This document shows, one piece after another, positions 8,208 to 16,824 of a stretch of 64,000 nt of DNA (position 1 is its first letter; each line of letters opens with the position of its first letter). A program made the position numbers and the translations under genes. This stretch comes from CAYRNR01 sp964425605 (GTDB lineage: Bacteria; Myxococcota_A; UBA796; UBA9615; CAYRNR01), in the NCBI GenBank assembly GCA_964425605.1, contig CAYRNR010000003.1:62001-126000 (forward strand), in the 5' to 3' direction. The notes beneath the pieces are model-generated. The model was not told the DNA's origin and searched no databases. It saw nothing but the letters and a program-made list of their open reading frames with translations.

Positions 8208-10307
8208 TCAGCGACCCGCGCTCAAGCGCCGGCGGCGCACCACGACCAGCGCGGCCAGCGCGGCGATCAGGGTCGCGCCGGTGGGACCGGCGCTGCTGGC
8301 GGCGTCGCAGGAGCAGTCCACGGAGCCGTCGTCGTCGTCACCGATGTCGTCGTCGTCGCCGGCGCCGGTGCAGGCGTCGTCGTACTCGTCGGCGATGCCG
8401 TTGCAGTTGTCGTCGATGCCGTTCTCGCAGTTCTCGTCGGCGTCGGGGTTCACGGCGGGGTTGGTGTCGTCGCAGTCCTCGCCGTACGCGCCGCCGTCGA
8501 AGCCGTCGCCGTCGATGTCCTTGAGGTCCTCGCCGTCGCAGTCCTGGTCGATGTTGTCGTAGGGCACCTCGGTGGCGCCGGGGTAAGTGCCGGCGTTGTA
8601 GTCGTCGCAGTCCTCGGCGTCACAGCCCGAGAAGCCGTCGTGGTCGTAGTCGATGCCGTCGTCCACCAGGCCGTTGCAGTCGTTGTCCTTGGAGTCGCAG
8701 ATCTCCTCCTCGTCGGGGTTCACGCCGGCGTCGAAGTCGTCGCAGTCGCCGGTGCAGATGGTGTACGAGTCGAGATCGGAGTCCACGGTCTCGTCGGTGG
8801 CCGGGTTGCAGTCGTCGTCCACCTCGGCGTTGCAGATCTCCTCCTCGCCGGGGTTGATGTCCGGGTTCTCGTCGTCGCAGTCGCCGCCGCACTCGGAGTA
8901 GGTGTCGTTGTCGTTGTCCTCCTCGGTCTCCTCCAGGTCGTTGAGGCAGTCCGAGTCGATGCCGTCGTCGCAGGTCTCGGGCGCGCCGGGGTAGATGGAC
9001 GCGTCCTCGTCGTTGCACTCCTCGCACTCGAGGTAGCCGTCGCCGTCGTCGTCGAACTCGTACGACTCGGGCGCGCCGTCGCAGTCGCTGTCCAGGCCGT
9101 CGCACAGCTCGATGGCTCCCGGCGAGATGTCGGGGTCGGCGTCGTCGCAGTCACCCGCGCACACGGTCCAGCCGTCGCCGTCGGCGTCGAGGCCCTCGTC
9201 CACGTTGCCGTCGCAGTTGTTGTCGATCAGATCGCAGACCTCGGCCTCGGACGGGTGCACGGCGACGTTGGTGTCGTCGCAGTCCCCCTCGCAGGTGGTC
9301 CAGCCGTCGGCGTCGAGGTCGAAGCCGTTGTCGATCCAGCCGTCGCAGTCGTTGTCGATCCAGTCGCACACCTCGACGTTGCCCGGGAAGGCGTCGGCCT
9401 CGAAGTCGTCGCAGTCGCCGTCGCAGTTGGCGAACCCGTCGCCGTCGTTGTCGGCGTACTCGTCGGGCTGGCCGTCGCAGTTGGAGTCGATGCCGTCGTC
9501 GCAGGTCTCGGCCGCGCCGGGGTGGATGTCCACGTTGGCGTCGTCGCAGTCCCCGTCGCAGTCGGTCCAGCCGTCGCCGTCCGCGTCCACGCAGGTGGCG
9601 GGGGGATCGAACCGCAGGGCGTAGTTGGCCGACAGTGACGCCGCGCCGTAGCTCACCAGCAGGTAGTGACCCTGGACGGGATCGGCGATGCCGACGGAGG
9701 CGCTGGCACCGAAGTCGTACATGGGATCGCCGTAGTTCACGTCCGCGTAGTGGAACTCGATGGAGTCGTCCTCCTCGAACAGCTTCACCACGAACGAGCC
9801 GTCGCCGATGTAGTAGTACGGCGCGTTGTTGAACCAGTGGGGCACGTTGCGCCACTCGGCGATGAACACCCGGTTGGGGCTCGTGCCCACCGTGGAGATG
9901 AGGACGTCGCCGCCGGCGCCGGGGTTGAGGTTGTCCCACAGCGGGAAGATCCCGCGCACGTCGGTCACGGCCAGCGAGACGCTGTTGCTGTCCACCGGCA
10001 CGTTGCCGTCGAAGTGCAGCACGCCGTCAGCGCACACCGTGATGTCCGAGTACACCTGGCCGTAGAACTCGAAGTCGAAGCCGATGGGTACGACGGTCTG
10101 GCCGTCGTTGGTCAGCCCCGTGCCGCTGCTGCCCTGCTCGTAGTTGTAGCCCACGTCGTCGGTCCAGCTGTACCCGAACCCGTCGGGCCCACCGCCGAGG
10201 GCGTCGGCGGTCTCCACGTTCATGGCCACGGGGATCAGGATCGCGGCGGCGCCGATCAGCAGACCCCAGAACAGGAACCGACGCTTGTACAGGATTCGCT
10301 CGGTCAT
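8208..10307 (-). CDS. MopE-repeat surface protein with MYXO-CTERM anchor (9 repeats), tandem paralogue
   Basis: 699 residues from the ATG at 10307 (GAGAGGACACGAG upstream). An ATG at 10385 would add 26 residues without a ribosome site, and MTERILYKRRFLFWGLL matches the start of the neighbour. It has the same design as the 5498 gene: signal peptide to ADALGGG, beta-sandwich domain with VPIGFDFEFYGQVYSDI and GVLHFDGN, nine MopE-like repeats, poly-Asp GDDDDIGDDDD, CSC, a hydrophobic helix and RRRR. The last five repeats align one-to-one with the last five of the neighbour (for instance PYDNIDQDCDGEDLKDIDGD), while the middle block is shorter. It lies 100 bp upstream of its paralogue on the same strand, so the pair may be one operon. 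Confidence 0.88.
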   Translation of the reverse strand: MTERILYKRRFLFWGLLIGAAAILIPVAMNVETADALGGGPDGFGYSWTDDVGYNYEQGSSGTGLTNDGQTVVPIGFDFEFYGQVYSDITVCADGVLHFDGNVPVDSNSVSLAVTDVRGIFPLWDNLNPGAGGDVLISTVGTSPNRVFIAEWRNVPHWFNNAPYYYIGDGSFVVKLFEEDDSIEFHYADVNYGDPMYDFGASASVGIADPVQGHYLLVSYGAASLSANYALRFDPPATCVDADGDGWTDCDGDCDDANVDIHPGAAETCDDGIDSNCDGQPDEYADNDGDGFANCDGDCDDFEADAFPGNVEVCDWIDNDCDGWIDNGFDLDADGWTTCEGDCDDTNVAVHPSEAEVCDLIDNNCDGNVDEGLDADGDGWTVCAGDCDDADPDISPGAIELCDGLDSDCDGAPESYEFDDDGDGYLECEECNDEDASIYPGAPETCDDGIDSDCLNDLEETEEDNDNDTYSECGGDCDDENPDINPGEEEICNAEVDDDCNPATDETVDSDLDSYTICTGDCDDFDAGVNPDEEEICDSKDNDCNGLVDDGIDYDHDGFSGCDAEDCDDYNAGTYPGATEVPYDNIDQDCDGEDLKDIDGDGFDGGAYGEDCDDTNPAVNPDADENCENGIDDNCNGIADEYDDACTGAGDDDDIGDDDDGSVDCSCDAASSAGPTGATLIAALAALVVVRRRRLSAGR

Positions 10308-10516
10308 CTCGTGTCCTCTCGCAAAGCCCATGTAAAGAACGTGGGCGCCCAAAACGTACCCCCGATCACGCGCGACGTCCAGCAACGAGGTGGGGCTGCG
10401 AAACTGCGTCGAGGCTACCTGCAGCCGGCGGAGGGGCCCCTGCCGCTGCAGCTGCTATGCTGGGCGGCGCGCTGCGCGGGGTGCCATCGCAGCCGAGACG
10501 GGGACCCGGAGGAACC

Positions 10517-11725
10517 ATGACCCGACGCTACGACTCCATGCCGTCACCACCCACGAGGCGGGACGTGTTCAAGGGCCTGGGCGCGTGCACCGTGCTCGCC
10601 GGCGGGGCCGTCCTGGGGGTGCCGGCGCGCGCCGACACCGTGCCCTCGATCAAGGAGGAGCTCCGCACCAACATCGACGAGTTCACCGCCGTGGCGCGGT
10701 CCGACGCGGCCATCCCCGGGCCCTTCCCGGGCCGGGTGGTCCAGGTGACCGACGCGCGCGCCGCCACCGACGAGTCGGTGGACGGGGCCGTGGTACGCGA
10801 GATGCTCGACGCGGGCCTGGCCCGCCTCACGGGCAAGACACCGGCCGAGGCCTTCGCGATGCTGTTTCGTGCCGACGACGTGGTGGGGCTCAAGGTCAAC
10901 CCGGTGGGCGCGCCGGTGATCAGCACCAAGCTCGAGCTCACCGACGCCGTGGTCCGTTGGCTCGCCGACAACGGCCTGCCCCGGGGCAACATCGTCATCT
11001 GGGACCGCTTCGCCGGCATGTTGAAGGAGGCCGGCTACACCATCGACAGCTTCCCCGGCGTCCGCATCGAGGCGCTGCAGACGATGGACGAAGAGGGCGA
11101 CAGCTGGCGCACCGCCGAGGGCCGCCACATCAGCGAGGACCGCTTCGATCCCGACGCCTACTACCTGGCCACCGGCGTGGTCGGCAAGGGCGTGCCCGGC
11201 TACAAGGACGACGAGTACTACCTCAACCAGCACGTGTTCAACGGCGAGAAGTCCTTCTTCGGCAAGCTCGTCACCCAGCAGCTGACCAAGATCGTCAACC
11301 TGCCCACGGTCAAGAACACCGGCCACGGCATCTCCGTGGCCACCAAGAACCTCGGCTACGCCGCCATCTGCAACACCGGCCGGCTCCACCAGCCGCTGTT
11401 CTTCGACGTGTGCACCGAGGTCCTCGCCGCGCCGTGGGTCCGCGACAAGCTCGTGCTCAACGTCGCCGACGCCCTGCGCGCCCAGTACGGCGGCGGCCCC
11501 GCCCTCGACGCCCAGTACGTGTACCAGCCCTGCTCGATGTACCTGGCCACCGATCCCTTCGCCCTGGACATGACGTGCCACCGCCACGTGCTGGCCAAGC
11601 GCAAGGAGATGGGCATGAAGGTGGACGAGCACCCCCGCTACACCGAGTACCTGCACTACGGCCAGAGGCTTGGCCTCGGCGTCGCCGATCCCGACCGCAT
11701 CGAGCTGCTGGAGGTGACCGCGTGA
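10517..11725 (+). CDS. DUF362 family protein, Tat-exported
   Basis: 402 residues from the ATG at 10517, which follows GGAGGAACC; the frame is open further upstream but without a ribosome site. The N-terminus has a twin-arginine signal (TRRDVFKGLGA, then a hydrophobic run, cleavage near PARAD), so a folded protein is exported. The body matches DUF362: VVGLKVNPVGAP, then NGLPRGNIVIWDRF, NLPTVKNTGHGISVATKN, and a C-terminal DPFALDMTCHRH. Many DUF362 proteins carry ferredoxin clusters, but I see no Cys-rich cluster site here. The biochemical role of the family is poorly defined. The stop overlaps the start of the DUF6599 gene by 4 bp, so the two are translated together. Confidence 0.85.
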   Translation: MTRRYDSMPSPPTRRDVFKGLGACTVLAGGAVLGVPARADTVPSIKEELRTNIDEFTAVARSDAAIPGPFPGRVVQVTDARAATDESVDGAVVREMLDAGLARLTGKTPAEAFAMLFRADDVVGLKVNPVGAPVISTKLELTDAVVRWLADNGLPRGNIVIWDRFAGMLKEAGYTIDSFPGVRIEALQTMDEEGDSWRTAEGRHISEDRFDPDAYYLATGVVGKGVPGYKDDEYYLNQHVFNGEKSFFGKLVTQQLTKIVNLPTVKNTGHGISVATKNLGYAAICNTGRLHQPLFFDVCTEVLAAPWVRDKLVLNVADALRAQYGGGPALDAQYVYQPCSMYLATDPFALDMTCHRHVLAKRKEMGMKVDEHPRYTEYLHYGQRLGLGVADPDRIELLEVTA

Positions 11726-12591
11726 GGATCGCTGCGCTGCTGGCGAGCCTGGTCCTGGCCGCTCCCCTGGCGGCCCTCGCGGACACCGGGGATCTGCTGC
11801 CCCCGGACGATTTTTTGCCCGGCTGGCACCGCGACGGCGACCCGCAGGTGTACCGCGGCGCCGAGCTGTTCGGCCACATCAACGGCGGCTCCGAGATCTT
11901 CCTGGAGCTCGGCTTCGACCACCTCCACATCCAGCATTTCCGTGACGACGAGGGCCAGGCGGTGACCGCCGAGATCTACGTCATGGACGATCCCGTTGCA
12001 GCCCTGGGCATCTACCTGATCCGGATCAACGGACGCGAGCAACCCAACCCCGGCATCCTCCAGCGCCACAGCACCAATCCTCGCCAGGTGACCGTGGTGG
12101 TCGGCAACCTCCTGGTGATCAGCACCAACCCCAGCGGGCTGGCCTCCCTGAACCCGGTCTCCACCGAACTCGCCCGCCAGATCGCCAAGCTGGCCCCGGA
12201 GCCTCACCCGGTCGATCCCTTTGCCGCGCTGCCGGGCGAGGGCCGCATACACCTCTCCGAACGCGTCATCGCCGGCCCCTTCACCCTGTCGGAGCTGTTC
12301 ACCCTGGGCTCGGGCGACATCCTCTCGCTGGCCAGCGCGAAGCGCGCCGTGGCCGCCGACTACGCGGTCGAGGGCGGCGATCCGATCACCCTCATCTCGG
12401 TGCTCCTCCCCAGCGCGGCCGCGGCCGGGACCGCCCTGAAGCACCTCACGAGCCACCTCGACAGCTACCTCGAGCCGATCGAAACGAGCGACACACGCCT
12501 CGTGTTCCGAGACCACTGGGGCAGATTCGGCGAGGCGAAGGTGGCCGGTCCGAGGGTGGAGGTGCGGTTGCGTCTGGCCGAACAGCCCTGA
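11722..12591 (+). CDS. DUF6599 family exported protein
   Basis: 289 residues from GTG at 11722, in a GTGA overlap with the stop of the DUF362 gene. The N-terminus RIAALLASLVLAAPLAALAD is a signal peptide. The segment FLPGWHRDGDPQVYRGAELF followed by GHINGGSEIFLELGFD is the hallmark of DUF6599 proteins (LPG-x-W...Y...L-x-x-YINGGAE-x-Y-x-x-YGF). The rest is a mixed alpha/beta body of two similar halves. DUF6599 genes often accompany DUF362 genes, which supports a shared exported system, but the reaction is not known. It ends 1 bp before the convergent lipoprotein gene. Confidence 0.82.
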   Translation: MRIAALLASLVLAAPLAALADTGDLLPPDDFLPGWHRDGDPQVYRGAELFGHINGGSEIFLELGFDHLHIQHFRDDEGQAVTAEIYVMDDPVAALGIYLIRINGREQPNPGILQRHSTNPRQVTVVVGNLLVISTNPSGLASLNPVSTELARQIAKLAPEPHPVDPFAALPGEGRIHLSERVIAGPFTLSELFTLGSGDILSLASAKRAVAADYAVEGGDPITLISVLLPSAAAAGTALKHLTSHLDSYLEPIETSDTRLVFRDHWGRFGEAKVAGPRVEVRLRLAEQP

Positions 12592-12592
12592 C

Positions 12593-14065
12593 TCAGGGGA
12601 GCTCGCCGGTCACCAGCCAGACCTCGGGGTAGAGGCTCAGGCACTTGCCGTCGTCGTCGCAGCCGTCCTCGCGGAGGGTGTCGAGGGTGGCCACGAGGGT
12701 GTCGAAGGACACGCCAGGATCGGCCGAGACGGCGATGGCCGTGTCGAAGCCGGCAGCGCCGTGGAGTTCGCGCAGCTGCCGCTGCAGGGACTCATGGTCA
12801 CGGGTACCGCCGGGGAGAGTCGGGATCTCGACGCGACGGGGGCTGCGGATCTCGAATCCGCCGGTCCGAACCGCCAGCAGGGGCATGTTCGGGCCGCCCG
12901 CCGACGCGAGGTGCTGGGTGTGGATGGCGAAGAGGCGGGTGTACCGCAGGAGGGGGTTGGGCGTCGCCCCCATCACGAGGAAGTTGGGCTTGTCGAGGCC
13001 GTGGCGCGCGGCCGCGTCGACGATGTCGCGCAGCAGCCCCCACGGCACACCGCTGTCGGCCTGGATGATGTAGTTCCCCGGCTCGTGGGCGGGACCGTCG
13101 GCCCGGGGATCGCGCTCGGCTGCGACCTTGCTGCGCAACCGGTCGTCCAGCGCCTTGAAGCGGATGCCCAGCGCTTCGGCGTCCGCGGCGGGCCCGTCCT
13201 CGAAGGTGACGACCTCGTCCCCGTCCACCGAGATGGACTCGGTGGTGATGACGATGTTGGGGCCGAACTTCGGGAAGTCGGTGACCGTCGAGCTGGGAAG
13301 TTCGAAGGAAGCGCCGGGGGTGGCGCGGATGTTCCCGAAGTGCCCACCCGCCTTCACCGTCTCCGCCCAGGGAGAGTCCGGCTGCTCCTCGAGGATCTCC
13401 TTGACGAGGTCCACGCACAGCTCGGTGACGTCGGTCTCGGCGGATCTGCGCTGCTTCGACGGCAGACCACACCCACCAACCCACTCGGCGCTGCCCTGGG
13501 AGTCGTCGAACAGGGTGCAGTGGGGGGTGTCCAGGTGAAGTGATCCATCGAGCAGGGACCTGTTCAGCATGTCGTAGCGCGGATACTGGAAGTACAGGCT
13601 CTGGGTGGCCGACAGGTGCAAGTAGGCCGACAGGGCCAGGAGACCGCGCGCGGCCGTGTCGTCGCCGTCAGCCTCGATGCGTGCGCGCAGGGCCGAGGCG
13701 TAGGCCTCGAACGCCTCGGACATCCGGGCGTGGGACGCGGCCAGCTGCTGTCCCTGCTCGGCGAGGCTGGCGTCGGTCGCCACCTCGGCGACCTCGTTGC
13801 CGTACCAGTACGCCTCCAGCGCCTCGCGCAGGTCGTCGTCCAGGGCCAGGTCCGCGCCGACACCGTCGAATCCCACCACGAACAGATCCGCCTCCCACTC
13901 GGGCCAGCCCTCGGGCGCCACCGCATCCGGCTCCGCCGAGATCGCGTCGAGGCGCTCGTGGAACTGGCGCGCGAGCCCCGCCGAGGCCTCCGCAGCGGGA
14001 TCGTCGCCGCTGCAGCCGAACACGAAGGAAGAAAGGACGAGCAGGCCCCCCAGGATGACTCTCAT
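12593..14065 (-). CDS. Lipoprotein with two ExbD/TolR-like domains
   Basis: 490 residues. Signal peptide with lipobox VFGC (Cys18). Residues 20-230 are mostly helical and contain VVGFDG and two Cys in CTLFDDS and VGGCGLPS. From about 250 the protein reads like the periplasmic part of ExbD/TolR: GPNIVITTESISVDGDEVVT, then NYIIQADSGVPWGLLRDIVD (near 327-346), matching 'V-x-I-x-AD-x-x-VPYG-x-V-x-x-V-x-D'. A second, shorter copy follows at about 435-488 (FDTAIAVSADPGVSFDTLVA, ending EVWLVTG). In classical ExbD this region sits on one N-terminal helix in the inner membrane; here it is lipid-anchored, so it cannot form the usual channel partner by itself. It is divergent from the CotH-like gene. 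Confidence 0.72.
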   Translation of the reverse strand: MRVILGGLLVLSSFVFGCSGDDPAAEASAGLARQFHERLDAISAEPDAVAPEGWPEWEADLFVVGFDGVGADLALDDDLREALEAYWYGNEVAEVATDASLAEQGQQLAASHARMSEAFEAYASALRARIEADGDDTAARGLLALSAYLHLSATQSLYFQYPRYDMLNRSLLDGSLHLDTPHCTLFDDSQGSAEWVGGCGLPSKQRRSAETDVTELCVDLVKEILEEQPDSPWAETVKAGGHFGNIRATPGASFELPSSTVTDFPKFGPNIVITTESISVDGDEVVTFEDGPAADAEALGIRFKALDDRLRSKVAAERDPRADGPAHEPGNYIIQADSGVPWGLLRDIVDAAARHGLDKPNFLVMGATPNPLLRYTRLFAIHTQHLASAGGPNMPLLAVRTGGFEIRSPRRVEIPTLPGGTRDHESLQRQLRELHGAAGFDTAIAVSADPGVSFDTLVATLDTLREDGCDDDGKCLSLYPEVWLVTGELP

Positions 14066-14137
14066 GGAGGGATTACATCAGAAAGACCCTCGTCCAGGGG
14101 ATCCGGCCCACGGGCGGGCCTGTATGATCGACCTGCC

Positions 14138-15595
14138 ATGAGACCGTGGTTCTTCCTGATGGTGGGGATCTTCGCAGCCGGGTGCACCGGCAGCGGGAGC
14201 GTTCTCCCGGGCGGCTCGCCCGGCGGCGACGATGACGACCACTCGGACGACGACACCGCGCCAGACGACGACACCTCGGACGACGACGACGCGGACGACG
14301 ACGACGCGGACGAACCCGAGCACGTCCCGGGCGCCGAGTACGTCCCGTTCGACGTCCCCCCCGTGGTGCTGGTGGAGGTGGACGAGCCGATCCCGGCAGA
14401 CTTCAAGATCGACGGGGAGCTCCAGCTGATCGAGGACCACGACGGGACGCTTCAGGACCTCGACGACGCGCCGCGGACCTGGGTGGGCTCGGTGGGCATC
14501 GAGATCCGGGGCCAGACCTCGGCGGTCTTCGACAAGAAGAGCTACAACTTCGAGGCCCGGGACCTGTACGGCGAGGACACCGACGTGACGATCCTGGGCA
14601 TGCCCGAGGAGTCCGACTGGGTCCTGTACGGGCCCTACAGTGACAAGACGTTCCTGCGCAACATCCTGGTGTACCGGCTGGGCAGCGAGATGGGCCGCTG
14701 GCAGCCGCGGACGCGCATCGTCGAGCTGTTCGTCTCCGGCGAGTACCAGGGGGTCTACGTGGTGATCGAGAAGATCAAACGCGCCGCGGGGCGCGTGGAC
14801 ATCGCCCGGCCCGCCGAGTCCGCAGCGGAGGGGGATCTCACCGGGGGGTACATCTTCAAGCGCGAGGGCGCGGGTCAGAACGAGGGCTGGACGTCGGCCC
14901 ATCAGATCGTCTGGGACCACCACTACCCGCGCCACGAGGACATCACCCACGAGCAGCACGCCTACCTGAGGGACTGGGTCGACGCGTTCGAGACCGTGAT
15001 GCTCGGCCCCGACTTCGCCGATCCGGCCCTGGGCTACCGCGCCTGGATCGACGTGCCGTCGTGGGTGGACTTCGCCATCGTGCAGGAGATCTCGCGCAAC
15101 ATCGACGGGTACAAGAAGAGCTCGTACTACCACAAGGCCGCCGACCCGGACGGCGGCCTGCTGTACATGGGCCCCCTGTGGGACTTCAACATCGCCTTGG
15201 GCAACGTGGACTACTGCGACGGCTGGGAGATCGAGGGGCTGGTGGCCTACACCAACTGGTGCTTCCAGTGGCCCGACGAGTACACGCCGTGGTGGGAGCG
15301 GCTGATGGAGGACGAGGCATTCACCGCGGACCTGCGCTGCCGCTGGGAGGAGCTGCGCGGCGACGTCCTGGCCATGGAGCACATCGACGCCCTGATCGAC
15401 GAGCAGCTGGCCCAGCTCGAGGACGCCGAACCCAGGGACCATCAACGCTGGCCCGTCCTGGGCGAGTACCTGTGGCCGAACTACTTCGTGGGCGCGACCT
15501 ACGACGAGGACATCGGCTACCTGAGGGACTGGATCGACGCCCGGCTGCTGTGGCTCGACGCGAACCTGCCCGGCACCTGCCCGGGCACCCCATGA
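14138..15595 (+). CDS. CotH-kinase family lipoprotein
   Basis: 485 residues. Lipobox AAGC (Cys16), then a 45-residue linker dominated by Asp (GDDDDHSDDDTAPDDDTSDD). The folded part follows the CotH protein-kinase-like family: VGSVGIEIRGQTSAVFDKKS (substrate loop start), ESDWVLYGPYSDKTFLRN, a catalytic-core strand VYVVIEKIKR with GGYIFKREG, and MGPLWDFNIALGN (Asp near 349), the metal-binding Asp of the atypical kinase. Spore-coat CotH of Bacillus phosphorylates coat proteins; in myxobacteria-like genomes these are surface lipoproteins with unknown targets. Extracytoplasmic phosphorylation is an inference from the family. The only upstream neighbour is divergent. Confidence 0.85.
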   Translation: MRPWFFLMVGIFAAGCTGSGSVLPGGSPGGDDDDHSDDDTAPDDDTSDDDDADDDDADEPEHVPGAEYVPFDVPPVVLVEVDEPIPADFKIDGELQLIEDHDGTLQDLDDAPRTWVGSVGIEIRGQTSAVFDKKSYNFEARDLYGEDTDVTILGMPEESDWVLYGPYSDKTFLRNILVYRLGSEMGRWQPRTRIVELFVSGEYQGVYVVIEKIKRAAGRVDIARPAESAAEGDLTGGYIFKREGAGQNEGWTSAHQIVWDHHYPRHEDITHEQHAYLRDWVDAFETVMLGPDFADPALGYRAWIDVPSWVDFAIVQEISRNIDGYKKSSYYHKAADPDGGLLYMGPLWDFNIALGNVDYCDGWEIEGLVAYTNWCFQWPDEYTPWWERLMEDEAFTADLRCRWEELRGDVLAMEHIDALIDEQLAQLEDAEPRDHQRWPVLGEYLWPNYFVGATYDEDIGYLRDWIDARLLWLDANLPGTCPGTP

Positions 15596-15635
15596 GTCCC
15601 GGTCGACTGGTCCGGATGTTGCTACGAAGGACGGC

Positions 15636-16058
15636 ATGCACGACATCACCTGGTTGACGAGACTCCTGGCCCTCCCCCTGCTCGTCGCGGCCGCCGCGGC
15701 CCCCGTGATCCTGCTGGGTTGCGGCTGCTCGTACGGCACCGCGACCGCCGTCACCATCACCCCCGACCGCGAGTGCCTGCAGATCGATGCATACGCCCAC
15801 TGCGCGTGGCTGGATCTGCTCGGGACCAACGACTGCGAGGACCCCCTGATCATCCTCCCGGTGGACGACGTCGAACCGGTGGAGGTCCTTCCGGGGGAGT
15901 CGTTCGAGATCGACGTGCACCCCTACGCCGACATGGAGACCGACGACGAGTACTGCACCACGGACGTGGAGGTGGCCGCCGAGCTGGGCGAGCAGAAGCT
16001 GAGATTCCGCTTCGAGGTGGAGCGGATCAACCGCGGCCTGCGGCTGCCCTGCGACTGA
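15636..16058 (+). CDS. Small putative lipoprotein, unknown function
   Basis: 140 residues. The long hydrophobic signal LTRLLALPLLVAAAAAPVIL ends in lipobox LLGC (Cys29), followed by GCSYGT. The mature part has further Cys in ECLQIDAYAHCAW, NDCED, EYCTTDVE and RLPCD, suggesting disulfides and a small beta-rich fold. No poly-Asp linker is present, unlike most neighbours. The ATG at 15636 follows GAAGGACGGC. It lies 40 bp after the CotH-like gene on the same strand, so may be co-transcribed. I do not recognise a family. Confidence 0.55.
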   Translation: MHDITWLTRLLALPLLVAAAAAPVILLGCGCSYGTATAVTITPDRECLQIDAYAHCAWLDLLGTNDCEDPLIILPVDDVEPVEVLPGESFEIDVHPYADMETDDEYCTTDVEVAAELGEQKLRFRFEVERINRGLRLPCD

Positions 16059-16076
16059 GCCGCTGTCCGGGCGCCC

Positions 16077-16763
16077 CTACCCGATCACGTCGATCACGTC
16101 CTCGATCCGCTCCACGGTGACGTGGCTCGACGCCGCGGCCTCGGCCTCGTCCACCTCCTCGTGGGCCCAGGTGAGCGCGTAGGGAATGTGGATGCCGCGG
16201 CCGCCCAGGGCGATCACCGGGAGCACGTCGGAGCGCAGCGAGTTGCCGACCATGACGAAGCCGGCGGGATCCACGCCCCAGCGCTCCAGGAGCTGCCGAT
16301 AGGAGTCCTCGGTCTTGACGCCCACGACCTCGACGTACCGGAAGAAGTGCGACAGCCCCGATCGCTCGATGCGCGCGGTCTGCTCGAACAGGTCGCCCTT
16401 GGTGATCAGGGCCAGGGGGTAGCGCGCGGAGAGGGTGCGCAGGGTGGCCTCGACGCCGTCGAAGAGCTCTACCGGGCCCTGCATCATCTCCTTGCCGTGA
16501 TCGATCAGCTCGGCGAGGCCCGCGGAGGAGACGCGGCCGTCGCTGCAGCGCAGGGCCGCCTCGATGAGGGACAGGGTGTAGGCCTTGACCCCGTAGCCGT
16601 GGATCGGGATGTTGCCGGTCTCGGTCTCGTACAGCTCGCGCTTCACCTCCTCGGCCGGGAGGTAGTCTGCGAGGATGCGCGCGAGCTTGCGCTCACCGGC
16701 GAGGTACCGCGGCTCGTTGATCCACAGGGTGTCGTCCGCGTCGAAGGCGAGTAGCTCGATCAT
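16077..16763 (-). CDS. HAD-superfamily hydrolase (phosphatase)
   Basis: 228 residues from the ATG at 16763; a much longer open frame upstream is antisense to the lipoprotein at 16825. Motif I is FDADDTLW (nucleophile Asp8, acid Asp10), motif II is ALITKGD, motif III Lys lies in VEVVGVKTEDSY, and motif IV is MVGNSLRSDVLP. A helical cap occupies about residues 20-90, giving subclass IA, like YjjG or phosphoglycolate phosphatases. It would hydrolyse a phosphate ester in the cytoplasm; the substrate cannot be predicted. It is divergent from the transglutaminase-like lipoprotein and convergent with the small lipoprotein. Confidence 0.88.
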   Translation of the reverse strand: MIELLAFDADDTLWINEPRYLAGERKLARILADYLPAEEVKRELYETETGNIPIHGYGVKAYTLSLIEAALRCSDGRVSSAGLAELIDHGKEMMQGPVELFDGVEATLRTLSARYPLALITKGDLFEQTARIERSGLSHFFRYVEVVGVKTEDSYRQLLERWGVDPAGFVMVGNSLRSDVLPVIALGGRGIHIPYALTWAHEEVDEAEAAASSHVTVERIEDVIDVIG

Positions 16764-16824
16764 CGGGTGATCTCCGTGGCCAATGATAATCTCGATCCAC
16801 CGTGGGACAACCGGGAGGGCAGGC

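Noticed and set aside
5711..8524. Long plus-strand frame rich in Val/Ala over the MopE genes
   Set aside because: It is the antisense of the Asp/Cys repeats (GAC read backwards as GTC). No start context, and the protein is low-complexity.
5640..10000. Regularly spaced repeats that might look like a CRISPR array
   Set aside because: They are in-frame protein repeats of varying length and sequence; no constant repeat with unique spacers and no cas genes.
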